Positions 7,753 through 16,930 of a stretch of DNA of 45,516 nucleotides are shown here, one piece after another (within the stretch, counting starts at the first letter, position 1; each line of letters begins with the position of its first letter). The notes beneath the pieces were generated by a model. That model saw only the letters and a list, made by a program, of their open reading frames with translations, did no database searches and was not told the origin of the DNA. Origin of the DNA: an uncultured Bacteroidota bacterium (lineage in GTDB: Bacteria; Bacteroidota; Bacteroidia; Chitinophagales; Chitinophagaceae); the NCBI GenBank assembly GCA_903829015.1, contig CAIKOJ010000072.1:1-45516 (forward strand), in the 5' to 3' direction. Both the position numbers and the translations under genes were made by a program.

Positions 7753-8544
7753 ATGGCTGAAACTTTTTATTTCCCCGGAGTCACGCTCATGATCACTCAC
7801 TACAACAGGAGTGGATCATTGGCGCGCCTGCTGGCTGCGTTTAAAGACCTTGGTTGCAAATTTGATGACATCGTTGTGTCAGACGATAACAGCAAACCAC
7901 CCCACCCCGAAAGGCTCAAAGCATTGCAGGCCGAGTACAATTTCAGGCTGGTAGTTACTCCAAAAAATTCCGGCTTCCCTGTAAATATTAATCAGGCGCA
8001 GGATGCCGTTAAAACAGAGTACACCCTTTATGTGCAGGAAGATTATGTTCCCCATCCAGGCTGCCAACAGCATCTGCTGGATGCGCTGGATTTTATGAAT
8101 ACGGATAAAACGCTTGACTACATAAGGTTCTGGGCATTTTACAGATACCCTACTTTAAAACCCTATGGCAAAGGATTCTCCGAAACCATCTTTAGTCCGT
8201 GGAACCTGAGTCATCTCAAGTTCTTCATGTATTCCGACAACCCGCACCTGCGTCGCAGCACATTTCTGCAAAAATTTGGAAGATATCAGGAAGACATTGA
8301 TGGCAACATTTCCGAACACAATATGTCTATGTCCTACATACAGAAGAAGGGCAGAGGCCTGTTTTACGAACGCTATACCGAACTGTTCGACCACTTAAAT
8401 TCTCCCGACGAACCCAGCACTTTCAAACGAGCCTCCTGGAGGCAAAACAAAAATCCACTGTTTATGTTACTGAGGTTTTTCTATCTCAGGTACAAATGGC
8501 TTAAATGTACGTGGCACCTGAAATTTACGCGCTTCGGTCAATGA
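7753..8544 (+). CDS. Glycosyltransferase (GT2-like), paralog 2 of 3
   Basis: 263 residues, starting MAETFYFPGVTLMITHYNRS. It shares with its neighbours the VVSDDNSKP and YVQEDYV motifs, the DYIRFWAF block, PHLRRSTFLQKFGRY and NSPDEPSTFKR. It begins 16 bp after paralog 1, so it is surely in the same operon. Between the conserved blocks the sequences differ at many positions, so this is an old duplication rather than an assembly artefact. The differences, such as KNSGFPVNINQAQD here against NKGHGHSINKGQD in paralog 1, lie in the part that usually contacts the sugar nucleotide. That is compatible with different donor specificity, but this is inference. Confidence 0.75.
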   Translation: MAETFYFPGVTLMITHYNRSGSLARLLAAFKDLGCKFDDIVVSDDNSKPPHPERLKALQAEYNFRLVVTPKNSGFPVNINQAQDAVKTEYTLYVQEDYVPHPGCQQHLLDALDFMNTDKTLDYIRFWAFYRYPTLKPYGKGFSETIFSPWNLSHLKFFMYSDNPHLRRSTFLQKFGRYQEDIDGNISEHNMSMSYIQKKGRGLFYERYTELFDHLNSPDEPSTFKRASWRQNKNPLFMLLRFFYLRYKWLKCTWHLKFTRFGQ

Positions 8545-8566
8545 TAAAAAACCCTACTTTTATACC

Positions 8567-9346
8567 ATGAATGGTTCCTTTCATTTCGCCGGACTTACTT
8601 TGCTGATCACCCATTATAACCGCAGCCGTTCGCTCGAAAGGCTGCTCATCAATTTCCGCGATCTGAACTGCCATTTCGATGATATTGTCGTATCCGACGA
8701 CGGCAGCAAACCCGAGCATGTCGATTACATCAAATCACTGCACAGCAGGTTCTCTTTCCGTCTCATCGAAACCCCAAAGAACCGCGGGCTGGGCAATAAC
8801 ATCAACAAAGGCCAGGACGCAGTTACCGCGCCCTACACAGTTTATATACAGGAAGACTTTGTACCACTCGCCACCTTCCCGCCCAAACTGCAGGAAGCAC
8901 TTCAGTTCATGAATGAGCGGCCAGATCTGGACATGGTGCGCTTTTACGCATACTTCAAATACCCCTACCTCACACCCGTGAAGAACGGATTCTCAGAAAT
9001 GCGTTTCAGCATTTTATATCCGGGTTACAAAAAGTTTTATGCCTATAGCGACCATCCCCATCTCAGGCGCAGCAACTTCCTCCAGAAATTTGGCCGCTAC
9101 CCCGAAGGTGTAAATGTAGAAGTATCTGAATACGGCATGATGATGTCTTTCCTGAAAAACAAAGGCAAAGCACTCTTTTACGACGACCACAAAAGCCTCC
9201 TCGATCAGGTCAACTCCAGCAACGAGCCCAGCACCTTCAAACGCAACTACTGGCGCGAAAGCAACAACCCGCTAATAGCTGCCTCCCGCCACCTCTTCCG
9301 CCATCTCAAGTTCAATTACAACTACTTTAAGACTAAAGCGAAGTAG
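8567..9346 (+). CDS. Glycosyltransferase (GT2-like), paralog 3 of 3
   Basis: 259 residues, starting MNGSFHFAGLTLLITHYNRS. The motifs VVSDDGSKP, YIQEDFVPL, PHLRRSNFLQKFGRY and NSSNEPSTFKR align with the other two copies. The NSPDEPST motif reads NSSNEPST here, so the Asp is lost in this copy only. The gap to paralog 2 is 22 bp. No terminator is obvious in the 245 bp downstream, which hold no gene. Confidence 0.75.
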   Translation: MNGSFHFAGLTLLITHYNRSRSLERLLINFRDLNCHFDDIVVSDDGSKPEHVDYIKSLHSRFSFRLIETPKNRGLGNNINKGQDAVTAPYTVYIQEDFVPLATFPPKLQEALQFMNERPDLDMVRFYAYFKYPYLTPVKNGFSEMRFSILYPGYKKFYAYSDHPHLRRSNFLQKFGRYPEGVNVEVSEYGMMMSFLKNKGKALFYDDHKSLLDQVNSSNEPSTFKRNYWRESNNPLIAASRHLFRHLKFNYNYFKTKAK

Positions 9347-9591
9347 CTCCCAATAATGTAAAGCACCTTGTTATACTGTGTCTTCATTATTTCGATGGTA
9401 TTGGGTTTCATGTTCGATAGTTACTTGTCTTTGCACAAGCACCACCCTTTTCCAAAATTCGGAAACCTCTTCCAAATAATAGCCATTTTACAACCGTGCC
9501 AATTTTCAACATATTGATTTTCAATCACTTACAATAATGGTAAGCTATTTGCAATAGTGTGTTTACAATCGTACACACTAAAATTCAGCAA

Positions 9592-9810
9592 ATGAGCACT
9601 TTTAACTACACTCAGGAATCCGGCACGGTATACAGCCTCAGCGATTTAGATCTGCACCACAATTCGGGAGCACTTAACACCCTCGAATCTACCAGGCAAT
9701 CACAAGAGCTTGTGGATCAGGCAAACAACCTCAAATCGGTTCAGAATGCCGTAATATTTATTATTGCAGCGGTATTCACTTTAGCAATGATTGCAGAGTT
9801 CATGCTTTGA
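9592..9810 (+). CDS. Small single-pass membrane protein, unknown
   Basis: I do not recognise this protein. Starting at ATG 9592 gives 72 residues; a GTG at 9559 would add 11. The first 50 residues are polar (MSTFNYTQES, SDLDLHHNSG, ESTRQSQELVDQAN), and the last 22 or so are a hydrophobic segment (AVIFIIAAVFTLAMIAEFML). It therefore looks like a tail-anchored or single-span membrane protein. Codon use looks ordinary, and there is a plausible leader, but no homology can be claimed. It stands alone between the glycosyltransferase triplet and the convergent NHL-repeat gene. It could be a real small gene or a chance reading frame. Confidence 0.5.
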   Translation: MSTFNYTQESGTVYSLSDLDLHHNSGALNTLESTRQSQELVDQANNLKSVQNAVIFIIAAVFTLAMIAEFML

Positions 9811-10010
9811 TCTCAAACAACACACGCGCTCATGATCTTGTGCTGCATCTACCTCGTCATTAACATCGTCAGGAAGCGATACCCGCGTTTACAACCGGCA
9901 AGCTTTTCTGCGTAATGTGCACCGTTGCCTCACTATAACGTTTAGGCACACCACCTGAGCCATGAGATGGCACTCATTTTTTACAACTTCTACTTCCATT
10001 AATTAGTAAT

Positions 10011-10047
10011 AAAAAAAACGACCGCAGTTTTTACAACTGCGGTCGTT
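10011..10047 (-). terminator. Terminator of the NHL/Ig-repeat gene
   Basis: A perfect 13-bp stem (10017-10029 with 10035-10047, loop TTTAC) is preceded on the plus strand by an A-run at 10011-10016, which is a U-run on the minus-strand transcript. It lies 24 bases past the stop codon of the minus-strand gene. Confidence 0.85.
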
Positions 10048-10071
10048 TCAATTTTATTTCTTAATACTCAC

Positions 10072-13000
10072 TTACTGAATCACTATCCTTGATGTGTATT
10101 TTCCGTTAGCAGTAGATGCTGTAATGAAATACATACCTGAAGGTATGCTCAGCTTCACATCAGCTGCTTTGTTAGTTATCGTCCGGAAGGTATGCACTGT
10201 TTCACCCACCATGTTAGCAACAGTTACATTTACTTCTTCGTTTACGTCTGAAACCAGATTCAGCGTAAAGAATCCTTCACTTGGATTAGGGAATACCTTC
10301 AACTCTGTTTCCGTGCCAGCTACTGGGTTCACACCCACATGGTAGCAGATAACGTCAGGCACTATCGTTACAACCACAGTTGCAGAACCTGTTCCACACT
10401 GGTTGGTTACAGTATAGGTGATCGTATCCAGACCTACAAAGTTACCTACCACTACACCTGTTGCATCTATAAGAGCGTTGTTATTCGAGGTAGTCCATGT
10501 GCCACCACCTACAGTGTTAAACAATGTAGTCATCTGGTCAATACAAACCGAGTCGCTGCCACCTATTGCACCCGGCGCCGGAATCGTAATTACATTAACT
10601 GTCTGTGTTACCGATGTCGATCCACATGCATTTGTAACAGTATAATTGATGTCCACATTTCCAACAGCCATACCTGTTACAATTCCACCGGTTACTGTTG
10701 CAGATCCGTTGCTCACGCCCCAGGTACCACCTGGTGTAGCATCAGCCAGCGTTATAGTTGCACCTATACATACTGTATGATTAACTCCCGTGATAGGAGC
10801 CACAACCGGTACGTCTGTAACAGTGATCAGTTTCTTTGCTACTGCAGTTCCACAAGAGTTTGTCACCGAATAATAAACAGTATCGGTACCCACAGTTACA
10901 CCGGTTACAACTGGTCCTAAAACTGTAGCCCTGCCGTTAAACTCACTCCAGGTACCTGCAAGTGCAGTATCACCCAGTGTTATGTTGGCTCCGCGGCACA
11001 CCGTAGCCGGACCTGTAATTACACCTGCATGTGGTAATGGATTAACTGATACCGGATAAGTAGACACCGCGGTGCCACAAATATTGGTTACTGTATAAAC
11101 AACAGTATCAAGTCCTGCCGTCACGCCATTCAGAATACCACCGGTCATAGACCCATGTACACCGCGCGTAGACCATACACCACCCGGAGAAAGATCAGCT
11201 AGAGATACACTCGCAAGTTCGCATACTACAGATGGTCCTATAATGGTTCCCGAAACCGGCAGAGCAACTACTGTTATCGGATACTCAGCAGTAGCTATAC
11301 CACACAGATTAGATACCGAATACCGTATTGTATCTATACCAGCAGTGATACCGCCAATGATACCTCCTAACACTGTTGCTGATGGGTTAGATGCACTCCA
11401 CAAACCTCCCGGAGCCAGATCGGTCAATGTGATCGAAGAACCCACACATACCGATGTTGGGCCTGTTATCACGCCAGCATTTGGGAAATTAAGAATGGTA
11501 ACCGGGTAATTGACAGAGGCTGCACCGCAGGCGTTAAATATAGTGTAGATGATGGTATCGATACCGGTGGTCATACCCGTTACAACACCACCTACTACAG
11601 TAGCATTGGCGTTGGAAGCATTCCAGAAACCACCTGGCACCGTAGATGTAAGTGTGATATTAGTTCCTACGCAAACCGCAGAAGGTCCGCTCACCACACC
11701 AGCCGATGGTGTTGATTGTATTGAAACAACAAATGTTGAAACACCCGTTCCGCACGGCAGTGTAACAGTATAACTGATCGTATCAAGCCCTACCGTAACG
11801 CCAACAAGCACGCCACCAGCAGTGATAGTTGCATTACCATTACTGGCAGAAAATACACCACCCGGAGTAGCATTACTCAATGTTGTTGAAAAACCGGTAC
11901 ACACCACCGAAGAGCCAGTTATAATTCCTGCATCAGGTGTAAGGGTCACTGTTACGGGCATAGAAACCATATCTGAACCACAAACGTTCGTCACTGTATA
12001 AGTGATAGTATCGGCCCCCGGAGTTAACCCGGTCACAATACCTCCTGCCACTGACGTATTCCCTGTTATTGCAGCCCAGGTACCACCCGGCACCGGATCT
12101 ACTAATGTGATCGTTGAACCAATACAAACACTCGACAAGCCTGAAATTACACCCGCCGAAGCCAATGGATTAACAGTAACCGGCCAGGTCGCAACCGAAC
12201 TTCCGCACGCATTGAACAATGTGTAAGTAATTGTATCAAGACCTCCTGCAATACCAAGCACAACACCCGCAGGCGTTACAGAAGCTCTACCTGTCACTAC
12301 TCCCCAAGAGCCTCCTGGCGTTAGGTCTGCAACGGTTATTGTCGATGCCACACAAACATTGTCTGGCCCTGTAATACCTGCTACTACAGGCAGCGGATCA
12401 ACTGTTACAGTAAACGATACACTCGTACTACCACATGCATTTGACTTGGTGAACATAATGGTATCTACACCTGCCGATACTCCCGTAACAATCCCACCCG
12501 GCGCTACAGTAGCTATGCCTGGGTTTGAACTGCTCCATGCACCACCATGCGCCGTATCCGTTAATATTATCGTCGCAGACTCACATACTGTGCCCGAACC
12601 AGAGATCGGACTCACATCAGGCGCACCCGTACAATTGGAAACTACTCGTATTCTGAAACTATCCGCAATGAAAAGATCACCGTTTGGTGCAACACATACA
12701 TTGTAAGGAGTGAGATTTGCAGCAGTTGCAGCTATATTATCGCCATTATACGCACCCACTCCTGTTCCTGCATATGTGCTGATAATACCAGTAGCAATAT
12801 CAATCTTTCTGACTCTATTGTCTTGAAGATCACCAACATATACATTGCCTGCGGCATCCACACCACAACTATATGGATCACTGAAAGAAGCCAGTAATGC
12901 AGGCCCCCCATCTCCTCCAGCTCCAATTGCACCGGTTCCCGCAAAATTGTCTATGGTACCTGCAAAATCAACTACACGGATATGACCATCATCATAGGTT

Positions 13001-13668
13001 GCAATGTAAAGATTACCAAAAAGATCCATAGCAACTCCCGATACCCCGCCAAGATCTGCCGCAGTTGCCGGGCCACCGTCACCGCTGTATCCTGAACTGC
13101 CGGTCCCTGCATAAGTTGTTTTGACACCCGCGGGAGTCACTTTTGTTACTTTGAAATTTCCCTGATTCGCTATATACAAATTACCTGCACCATCCACACA
13201 TAAGCCAGAAGGAGCTGTGATACCGCCTACAGCAAAAGTGCTGATAATTCCAGATGGATTTACTTTTCTGATTCTGTTGCCAGAGTACTCACTAATAAAT
13301 ACATTACCCGAACCATCTACAGCAATTCCATGTGGATTGTTGAGCGTTGCCGCTGTTGCATTCCCTCCATCACCTGTTGACGAAGCCACACCCGTTGTTC
13401 CAGCAAAGTGGGTGATGATACCGGTTGGAGATACCTTTCTCACCGTATTGTTCAAAAAATCAGCAATAAATATATTCCCGGATGCATCTACAGCGGTGCC
13501 CCATGAAATGTCAAATTTGGCAGCAGTTGCTGCGCCACCGTCTCCTGACGTACCGGAAACGCCCGTGCCAGCAGCAGTAAAAATAGTTTGTGCTTTGATG
13601 GGATTCACATAGGTGAAAGCTGTTATAGCAATAGCTAAACAGGTAATCCTGGTAAATATATTTTTCAT
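10072..13668 (-). CDS. Secreted NHL-propeller / Ig-like repeat protein with T9SS type A tail
   Basis: This 1198-residue protein begins with a signal peptide (about 1-26, ending VNPIKAQ). Residues about 30-350 hold six NHL repeats with cores such as GIAVDGSGNVFISEY and GVDAAGNVYVGDL, enough for a closed six-bladed propeller. Blades are joined by a recurring SGDGGxATAA loop. Residues about 350-1105 are ten Ig-like modules of about 75 residues, each with two conserved Cys (xVCxGxxITL and NxCG) and a GG(T/V)W core, resembling bacterial Ig-like/Big_2 domains. The last 80 residues (VFPNPSEGFF ... GMYFITASTANGKYTSRIVIQ pattern) are a T9SS type A sorting domain, so the protein should cross the outer membrane and be surface-attached or released. 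Adhesion or ligand binding is likely but unproven. It is monocistronic. Confidence 0.85.
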   Translation of the reverse strand: MKNIFTRITCLAIAITAFTYVNPIKAQTIFTAAGTGVSGTSGDGGAATAAKFDISWGTAVDASGNIFIADFLNNTVRKVSPTGIITHFAGTTGVASSTGDGGNATAATLNNPHGIAVDGSGNVFISEYSGNRIRKVNPSGIISTFAVGGITAPSGLCVDGAGNLYIANQGNFKVTKVTPAGVKTTYAGTGSSGYSGDGGPATAADLGGVSGVAMDLFGNLYIATYDDGHIRVVDFAGTIDNFAGTGAIGAGGDGGPALLASFSDPYSCGVDAAGNVYVGDLQDNRVRKIDIATGIISTYAGTGVGAYNGDNIAATAANLTPYNVCVAPNGDLFIADSFRIRVVSNCTGAPDVSPISGSGTVCESATIILTDTAHGGAWSSSNPGIATVAPGGIVTGVSAGVDTIMFTKSNACGSTSVSFTVTVDPLPVVAGITGPDNVCVASTITVADLTPGGSWGVVTGRASVTPAGVVLGIAGGLDTITYTLFNACGSSVATWPVTVNPLASAGVISGLSSVCIGSTITLVDPVPGGTWAAITGNTSVAGGIVTGLTPGADTITYTVTNVCGSDMVSMPVTVTLTPDAGIITGSSVVCTGFSTTLSNATPGGVFSASNGNATITAGGVLVGVTVGLDTISYTVTLPCGTGVSTFVVSIQSTPSAGVVSGPSAVCVGTNITLTSTVPGGFWNASNANATVVGGVVTGMTTGIDTIIYTIFNACGAASVNYPVTILNFPNAGVITGPTSVCVGSSITLTDLAPGGLWSASNPSATVLGGIIGGITAGIDTIRYSVSNLCGIATAEYPITVVALPVSGTIIGPSVVCELASVSLADLSPGGVWSTRGVHGSMTGGILNGVTAGLDTVVYTVTNICGTAVSTYPVSVNPLPHAGVITGPATVCRGANITLGDTALAGTWSEFNGRATVLGPVVTGVTVGTDTVYYSVTNSCGTAVAKKLITVTDVPVVAPITGVNHTVCIGATITLADATPGGTWGVSNGSATVTGGIVTGMAVGNVDINYTVTNACGSTSVTQTVNVITIPAPGAIGGSDSVCIDQMTTLFNTVGGGTWTTSNNNALIDATGVVVGNFVGLDTITYTVTNQCGTGSATVVVTIVPDVICYHVGVNPVAGTETELKVFPNPSEGFFTLNLVSDVNEEVNVTVANMVGETVHTFRTITNKAADVKLSIPSGMYFITASTANGKYTSRIVIQ
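10357..12621 (-). repeat. Ten tandem Ig-like coding modules of about 226 bp
   Basis: Inside the NHL gene, ten successive modules of about 75 codons share a pattern: A/PxxGxIxGPxxVC, (T/S)ITLxDxxPGGxW, (A/S)xGxAxVxxG, VTGVTxGxDTIxYTVTNxCG. They are diverged (no two are identical), so they are an old expansion. Two Cys per module suggest one intradomain disulfide each. Confidence 0.8.
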
Positions 13669-13696
13669 TTCCTCTCTTTTTAAACTAAATTATCTT

Positions 13697-13704
13697 CAAA
13701 TTTA
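13697..13704 (-). promoter_or_regulatory. -7 promoter element for the NHL/Ig-repeat gene
   Basis: On the minus strand this reads TAAATTTG, a full match to TAnnTTTG, 28 bases before the start codon at 13668. No TTTG was found at the usual -33 distance, so the call rests on the -7 and its position. Confidence 0.45.
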
Positions 13705-13907
13705 AACAAAAAACGCCTTATTTGTATATAATAACAGACTGTTTTTGACAAAATTCTAAACAGCACTATCCACATTATATTCATTGAACAATAATACCAT
13801 ACCAGTACTCTGTTCAATTAACTTTCAGCTACAATAAACGATAAAAAAGGGAAAACGTATATATTTATTTTTACACAGATCGATTCTACCCAGTTCAGGG
13901 CCTCAAA

Positions 13908-15938
13908 TCACTTCATGGCTTCTTTCTCCTTCTGCAATCCAAACAAATGATCCCGCAGCCTGGCAGCTTCCATAAAATCCATATCCTTTGCGGCTTTATC
14001 CATGGCTTTCTTGGTCTGCGCTATAAGTTTATCCAGTTGTGCCGAGGTTTTGTAAACTACCGGCTCTTCCGCCGCCAGCGATACTGCCTCATCATGAATG
14101 GCATAGTTGCTGTTTCCATCATAGCCCTTAATATCCAGCACCGACCCTTGCAGCATGATCTCCTGCACTGATTTTTTAATGGTCATTGGGGTAATACCGT
14201 GCAGTGTGTTGTACGCCACTTGCTTTTCCCTTCGCCGGTCGGTCTCGTCCATAGTGCGGCGCATACTGTCTGTAACCTTATCTGCGTAAAAAATAACCAT
14301 GCCCGCCACATTACGTGCCGCCCTTCCGGCCATCTGCGTCAGCGACCTTTCGTCTCTCAGAAACCCTTCCTTATCCGCATCCAGTATCGCCACCAGCGAA
14401 ACTTCCGGCAGATCCAAACCCTCGCGTAGCAGGTTCACGCCAACCAGCACATCTATATTACCCAACCTCAGATCCCTTAATATCTCTACCCGCTCTAGCG
14501 TATCAACCTCAGAGTGTATATACTTTGATTTCACATTAATCCGCTTCAGGTACTTGTCCAGTTCTTCCGCCATTCGCTTGGTTAGAGTAGTTACCAACAC
14601 ACGGTCGCCCATCTTTATCCGCTTGTCTGTTTCATCCAGCAGATCATCGATCTGATTGATGCTCGGGCGTATTTCTATCGGCGGCTCCAACAATCCTGTT
14701 GGTCTCACAATCTGTTCTACTACTACCCCTCCACACTGCTCCAGTTCATACTTTCCGGGCGTAGCACTGATAAACAATACCTGTGACAATTTGGTTTCAA
14801 ACTCATAAAAATTCAAAGGCCTGTTATCCAGTGCCGATGGCAGCCTGAACCCAAAATCCACCAATGTCATCTTCCTCGACCTATCCCCGCCATACATGCC
14901 GCTGATCTGCGGTATCGTCACATGGCTCTCATCTACTACAATCAAAAAATCATCCGGAAAATAATCCAGCAAACAAAATGGTCTGGCACCAGGCTTTCTC
15001 CTGTCCAGGAAGCGGGAATAATTCTCCACACCGCTGCAGTAGCCCAGCTCCTGTATCATTTCCAGATCATAACTCACCCGTTCCTTTATCCTTTGCGCCT
15101 CAATAAATTTCCCCATTCTTTTAAAATACTCCACCTGCGCATTCATCTCATCCTGTATCTCATAGATGATCTGCGTCATCTGGTCCTTGGGCGCTATGTA
15201 CAGATTGGCAGGGAAGATCGCTGCATTATCCATCAGCAAAATCCGCTTGCCCGTCTCCGGTTCAAAACTCTCTATCTCTTCTACCTCATCACCAAAAAAA
15301 GTGATGCGGTATCCATAATCTACGTAGGGCAGATTAATATCCACTGTATCACCGTTCACACGAAATGTACCACGCGTAAAATCGCCCTGACTGCGGTTGT
15401 ACAAAGAATTCACCAGCTGATGCAGAAAATGATTACGGCCTATGCTATCTCCTTTCTTGAACCTGATAATACTATTGGCATATTCCGCCGGATTACCAAT
15501 ACCATATATACACGATACCGAAGCCACCACGATAATATCACTCCGCCCGCTCAACAGATTAGATGTCGCACGCAGCCTCAGCTTCTCCAGTTCCTCATTT
15601 ATCGACAGATCTTTTTCAATGTAAGTATTCGAAACGGGCATATAAGCCTCCGGCTGGTAGTAGTCGTAATACGACACGAAATACTCCACCGCATTATCTG
15701 GAAAGAACTGCCTCAGTTCACCATACAATTGCGCCACAAGTGTCTTGTTATGTGTCAGCACCAATGTAGGCTTCTGCACCTCCTGTATCACATTGGCTAC
15801 AGTAAAAGTTTTCCCCGAACCCGTAACACCCAGCAATGTCTGGAATTTCTCTCCATTCCTGATGCCCTCAGCCAATTGTCTGATTGCTTCAGGCTGGTCA
15901 CCTGCTGGTTGGTACGGACTATGTATGGCAAACTTCAT
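13908..15938 (-). CDS. uvrB: UvrABC excision nuclease subunit B
   Basis: A 676-residue protein with the full UvrB layout. Walker A is LLGVTGSGKTFT (about 35-46), and the YYDYYQPEAY block follows near residues 90-101. The DEAD-type motif is VVDESHVT, and helicase motifs SATPG, HSEVDTLER, GVNLLREGLDLPEV and QMAGRAARN are in place. The C-terminal UVR motif (LDKLIAQTKKAM through ARLRDHLF) is the part that contacts UvrC. UvrB receives damaged DNA from UvrA, verifies the lesion and recruits UvrC for dual incision. The length is normal for the family. The gene stands alone between two unrelated regions. On the minus strand GAACTTTG, close to a -7 element, lies just upstream of the start. Confidence 0.97.
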   Translation of the reverse strand: MKFAIHSPYQPAGDQPEAIRQLAEGIRNGEKFQTLLGVTGSGKTFTVANVIQEVQKPTLVLTHNKTLVAQLYGELRQFFPDNAVEYFVSYYDYYQPEAYMPVSNTYIEKDLSINEELEKLRLRATSNLLSGRSDIIVVASVSCIYGIGNPAEYANSIIRFKKGDSIGRNHFLHQLVNSLYNRSQGDFTRGTFRVNGDTVDINLPYVDYGYRITFFGDEVEEIESFEPETGKRILLMDNAAIFPANLYIAPKDQMTQIIYEIQDEMNAQVEYFKRMGKFIEAQRIKERVSYDLEMIQELGYCSGVENYSRFLDRRKPGARPFCLLDYFPDDFLIVVDESHVTIPQISGMYGGDRSRKMTLVDFGFRLPSALDNRPLNFYEFETKLSQVLFISATPGKYELEQCGGVVVEQIVRPTGLLEPPIEIRPSINQIDDLLDETDKRIKMGDRVLVTTLTKRMAEELDKYLKRINVKSKYIHSEVDTLERVEILRDLRLGNIDVLVGVNLLREGLDLPEVSLVAILDADKEGFLRDERSLTQMAGRAARNVAGMVIFYADKVTDSMRRTMDETDRRREKQVAYNTLHGITPMTIKKSVQEIMLQGSVLDIKGYDGNSNYAIHDEAVSLAAEEPVVYKTSAQLDKLIAQTKKAMDKAAKDMDFMEAARLRDHLFGLQKEKEAMK

Positions 15939-16076
15939 GCAGGCGCAAAGTTCGTGAAATTATCTGAAGGCAGGATTAGAATAAGAATAGCCCTAAAAAA
16001 ACGATAACATTTATATATTTTGTTTAGCCACCAACAGACAGGCTCTCCAGGATACTTTCATTGAATTTGGCACAAT

Positions 16077-16145
16077 GCCCCATCGGGGCTATCTGTTTGT
16101 AGTTCTAGCACAAACCAACGAATTTTTGCCCTGTAGGGGCTATCC
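16077..16145 (+). repeat. Composite REP-like element, left copy
   Basis: Hairpin 1 (GCCCC ATC GGGGC, 16077-16089) is followed by the linker TATCTGTTTGTAG, a spacer, hairpin 2 (GCCCT GTA GGGGC, 16128-16140) and TATCC. It is nearly identical in layout to the inverted copy on the other side of the transposase gene and to a copy at 42339. Confidence 0.8.
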
Positions 16146-16193
16146 ATTGAAAAATGAGGGTTATTAAATAAATTACAGAAAAGTTTTTCAACG

Positions 16194-16661
16194 ATGGCAA
16201 ATACATATTCTCAACTATACATTCAGTGCATTTTCGCTCCCAAATATCGAGCGGCTCTGCTGCAACCATCGTGGGACGAGCGCTTAAGAAAATATATTTC
16301 AACAATTGCCAACACTAACGGGCATAAAATGATTGCCATCAACAATATGCCTGACCATCTTCACCTCTTCGTAGGATTGAATCCAAACCAATCCATTTCA
16401 GAAATGATGCGCATAATAAAAGGTGATTCTTCAGAATGGATCAATAACGAAAAACTGACAACACGTAAATTTCAATGGCAGGAAGGATATGGCGCATTCA
16501 GTTATTCAAGGTCACAACTGGATGTCGTCGCAAAATATGTTATGAACCAACAGGAACATCATAAAAAAACTTCTTTTCTTGATGAGTATAAAAATATGCT
16601 TGAGAAATTTGAGATCGAATATGATGAGCGGTATATTTTCAAATTACCTGAAGAAGAATAA
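16194..16661 (+). CDS. REP-associated tyrosine transposase (IS200/TnpA-like)
   Basis: The 155-residue protein belongs to the Y1 HUH transposase superfamily. It starts with YSQLYIQCIFAPKYR, has the metal-binding HxH motif in NMPDHLHLFVGL, and later GYGAFSYSRSQ and the YVMNQQEHHKK helix, where the conserved Tyr of IS200-type enzymes is the nucleophile. Length and motifs are those of single-gene IS200-like TnpA or of RAYT proteins. There is no TnpB partner. The gene is bracketed by inverted copies of a 68-69 bp composite hairpin element, which is the usual setting of a RAYT, an enzyme thought to mobilise REP elements. Reading frame and catalytic residues look intact, so it may be active. Confidence 0.85.
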   Translation: MANTYSQLYIQCIFAPKYRAALLQPSWDERLRKYISTIANTNGHKMIAINNMPDHLHLFVGLNPNQSISEMMRIIKGDSSEWINNEKLTTRKFQWQEGYGAFSYSRSQLDVVAKYVMNQQEHHKKTSFLDEYKNMLEKFEIEYDERYIFKLPEEE

Positions 16662-16670
16662 TCGCGAATT

Positions 16671-16738
16671 GGACAGCCCCTACGGGGCAAAACTCGTTTT
16701 TTGATTTGTTTGCTACAAACAGATAGCCCCGATGGGGC
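16671..16738 (-). repeat. Composite REP-like element, right (inverted) copy
   Basis: Read on the minus strand it has the same order as the left copy: GCCCC ATC GGGGC, TATCTGTTTGTAGC, spacer, GCCCC GTA GGGGC, TGTCC. It begins 9 bp after the transposase stop codon. With the left copy it forms long terminal inverted repeats around the gene. Confidence 0.8.
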
Positions 16739-16930
16739 AGAACAAAAAACCCACTATTGTGAATGAACGGACAATAATGGCAAAGCATTAAAATAGCTCG
16801 GAGGCTTATTACTGAAGTGAAAAAAATAAACGCAATACCTAAAGGTAATAACCAACGTTAAAACATCTTCTTCATAATGTACCGTCGTGTATAATAGTAA
16901 AAACAGTCAGCAGGTAAGAACATTAATCTC

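Noticed and set aside
10339-12706. Several plus-strand frames within the NHL/Ig-repeat gene
   Set aside because: They recur with the repeat period of the real gene and are mirror translations of its modules.
14922-16007. A 361-codon open frame antisense to uvrB
   Set aside because: It is a shadow of the conserved uvrB coding sequence, has no sensible protein composition, and runs through the uvrB start into the spacer.
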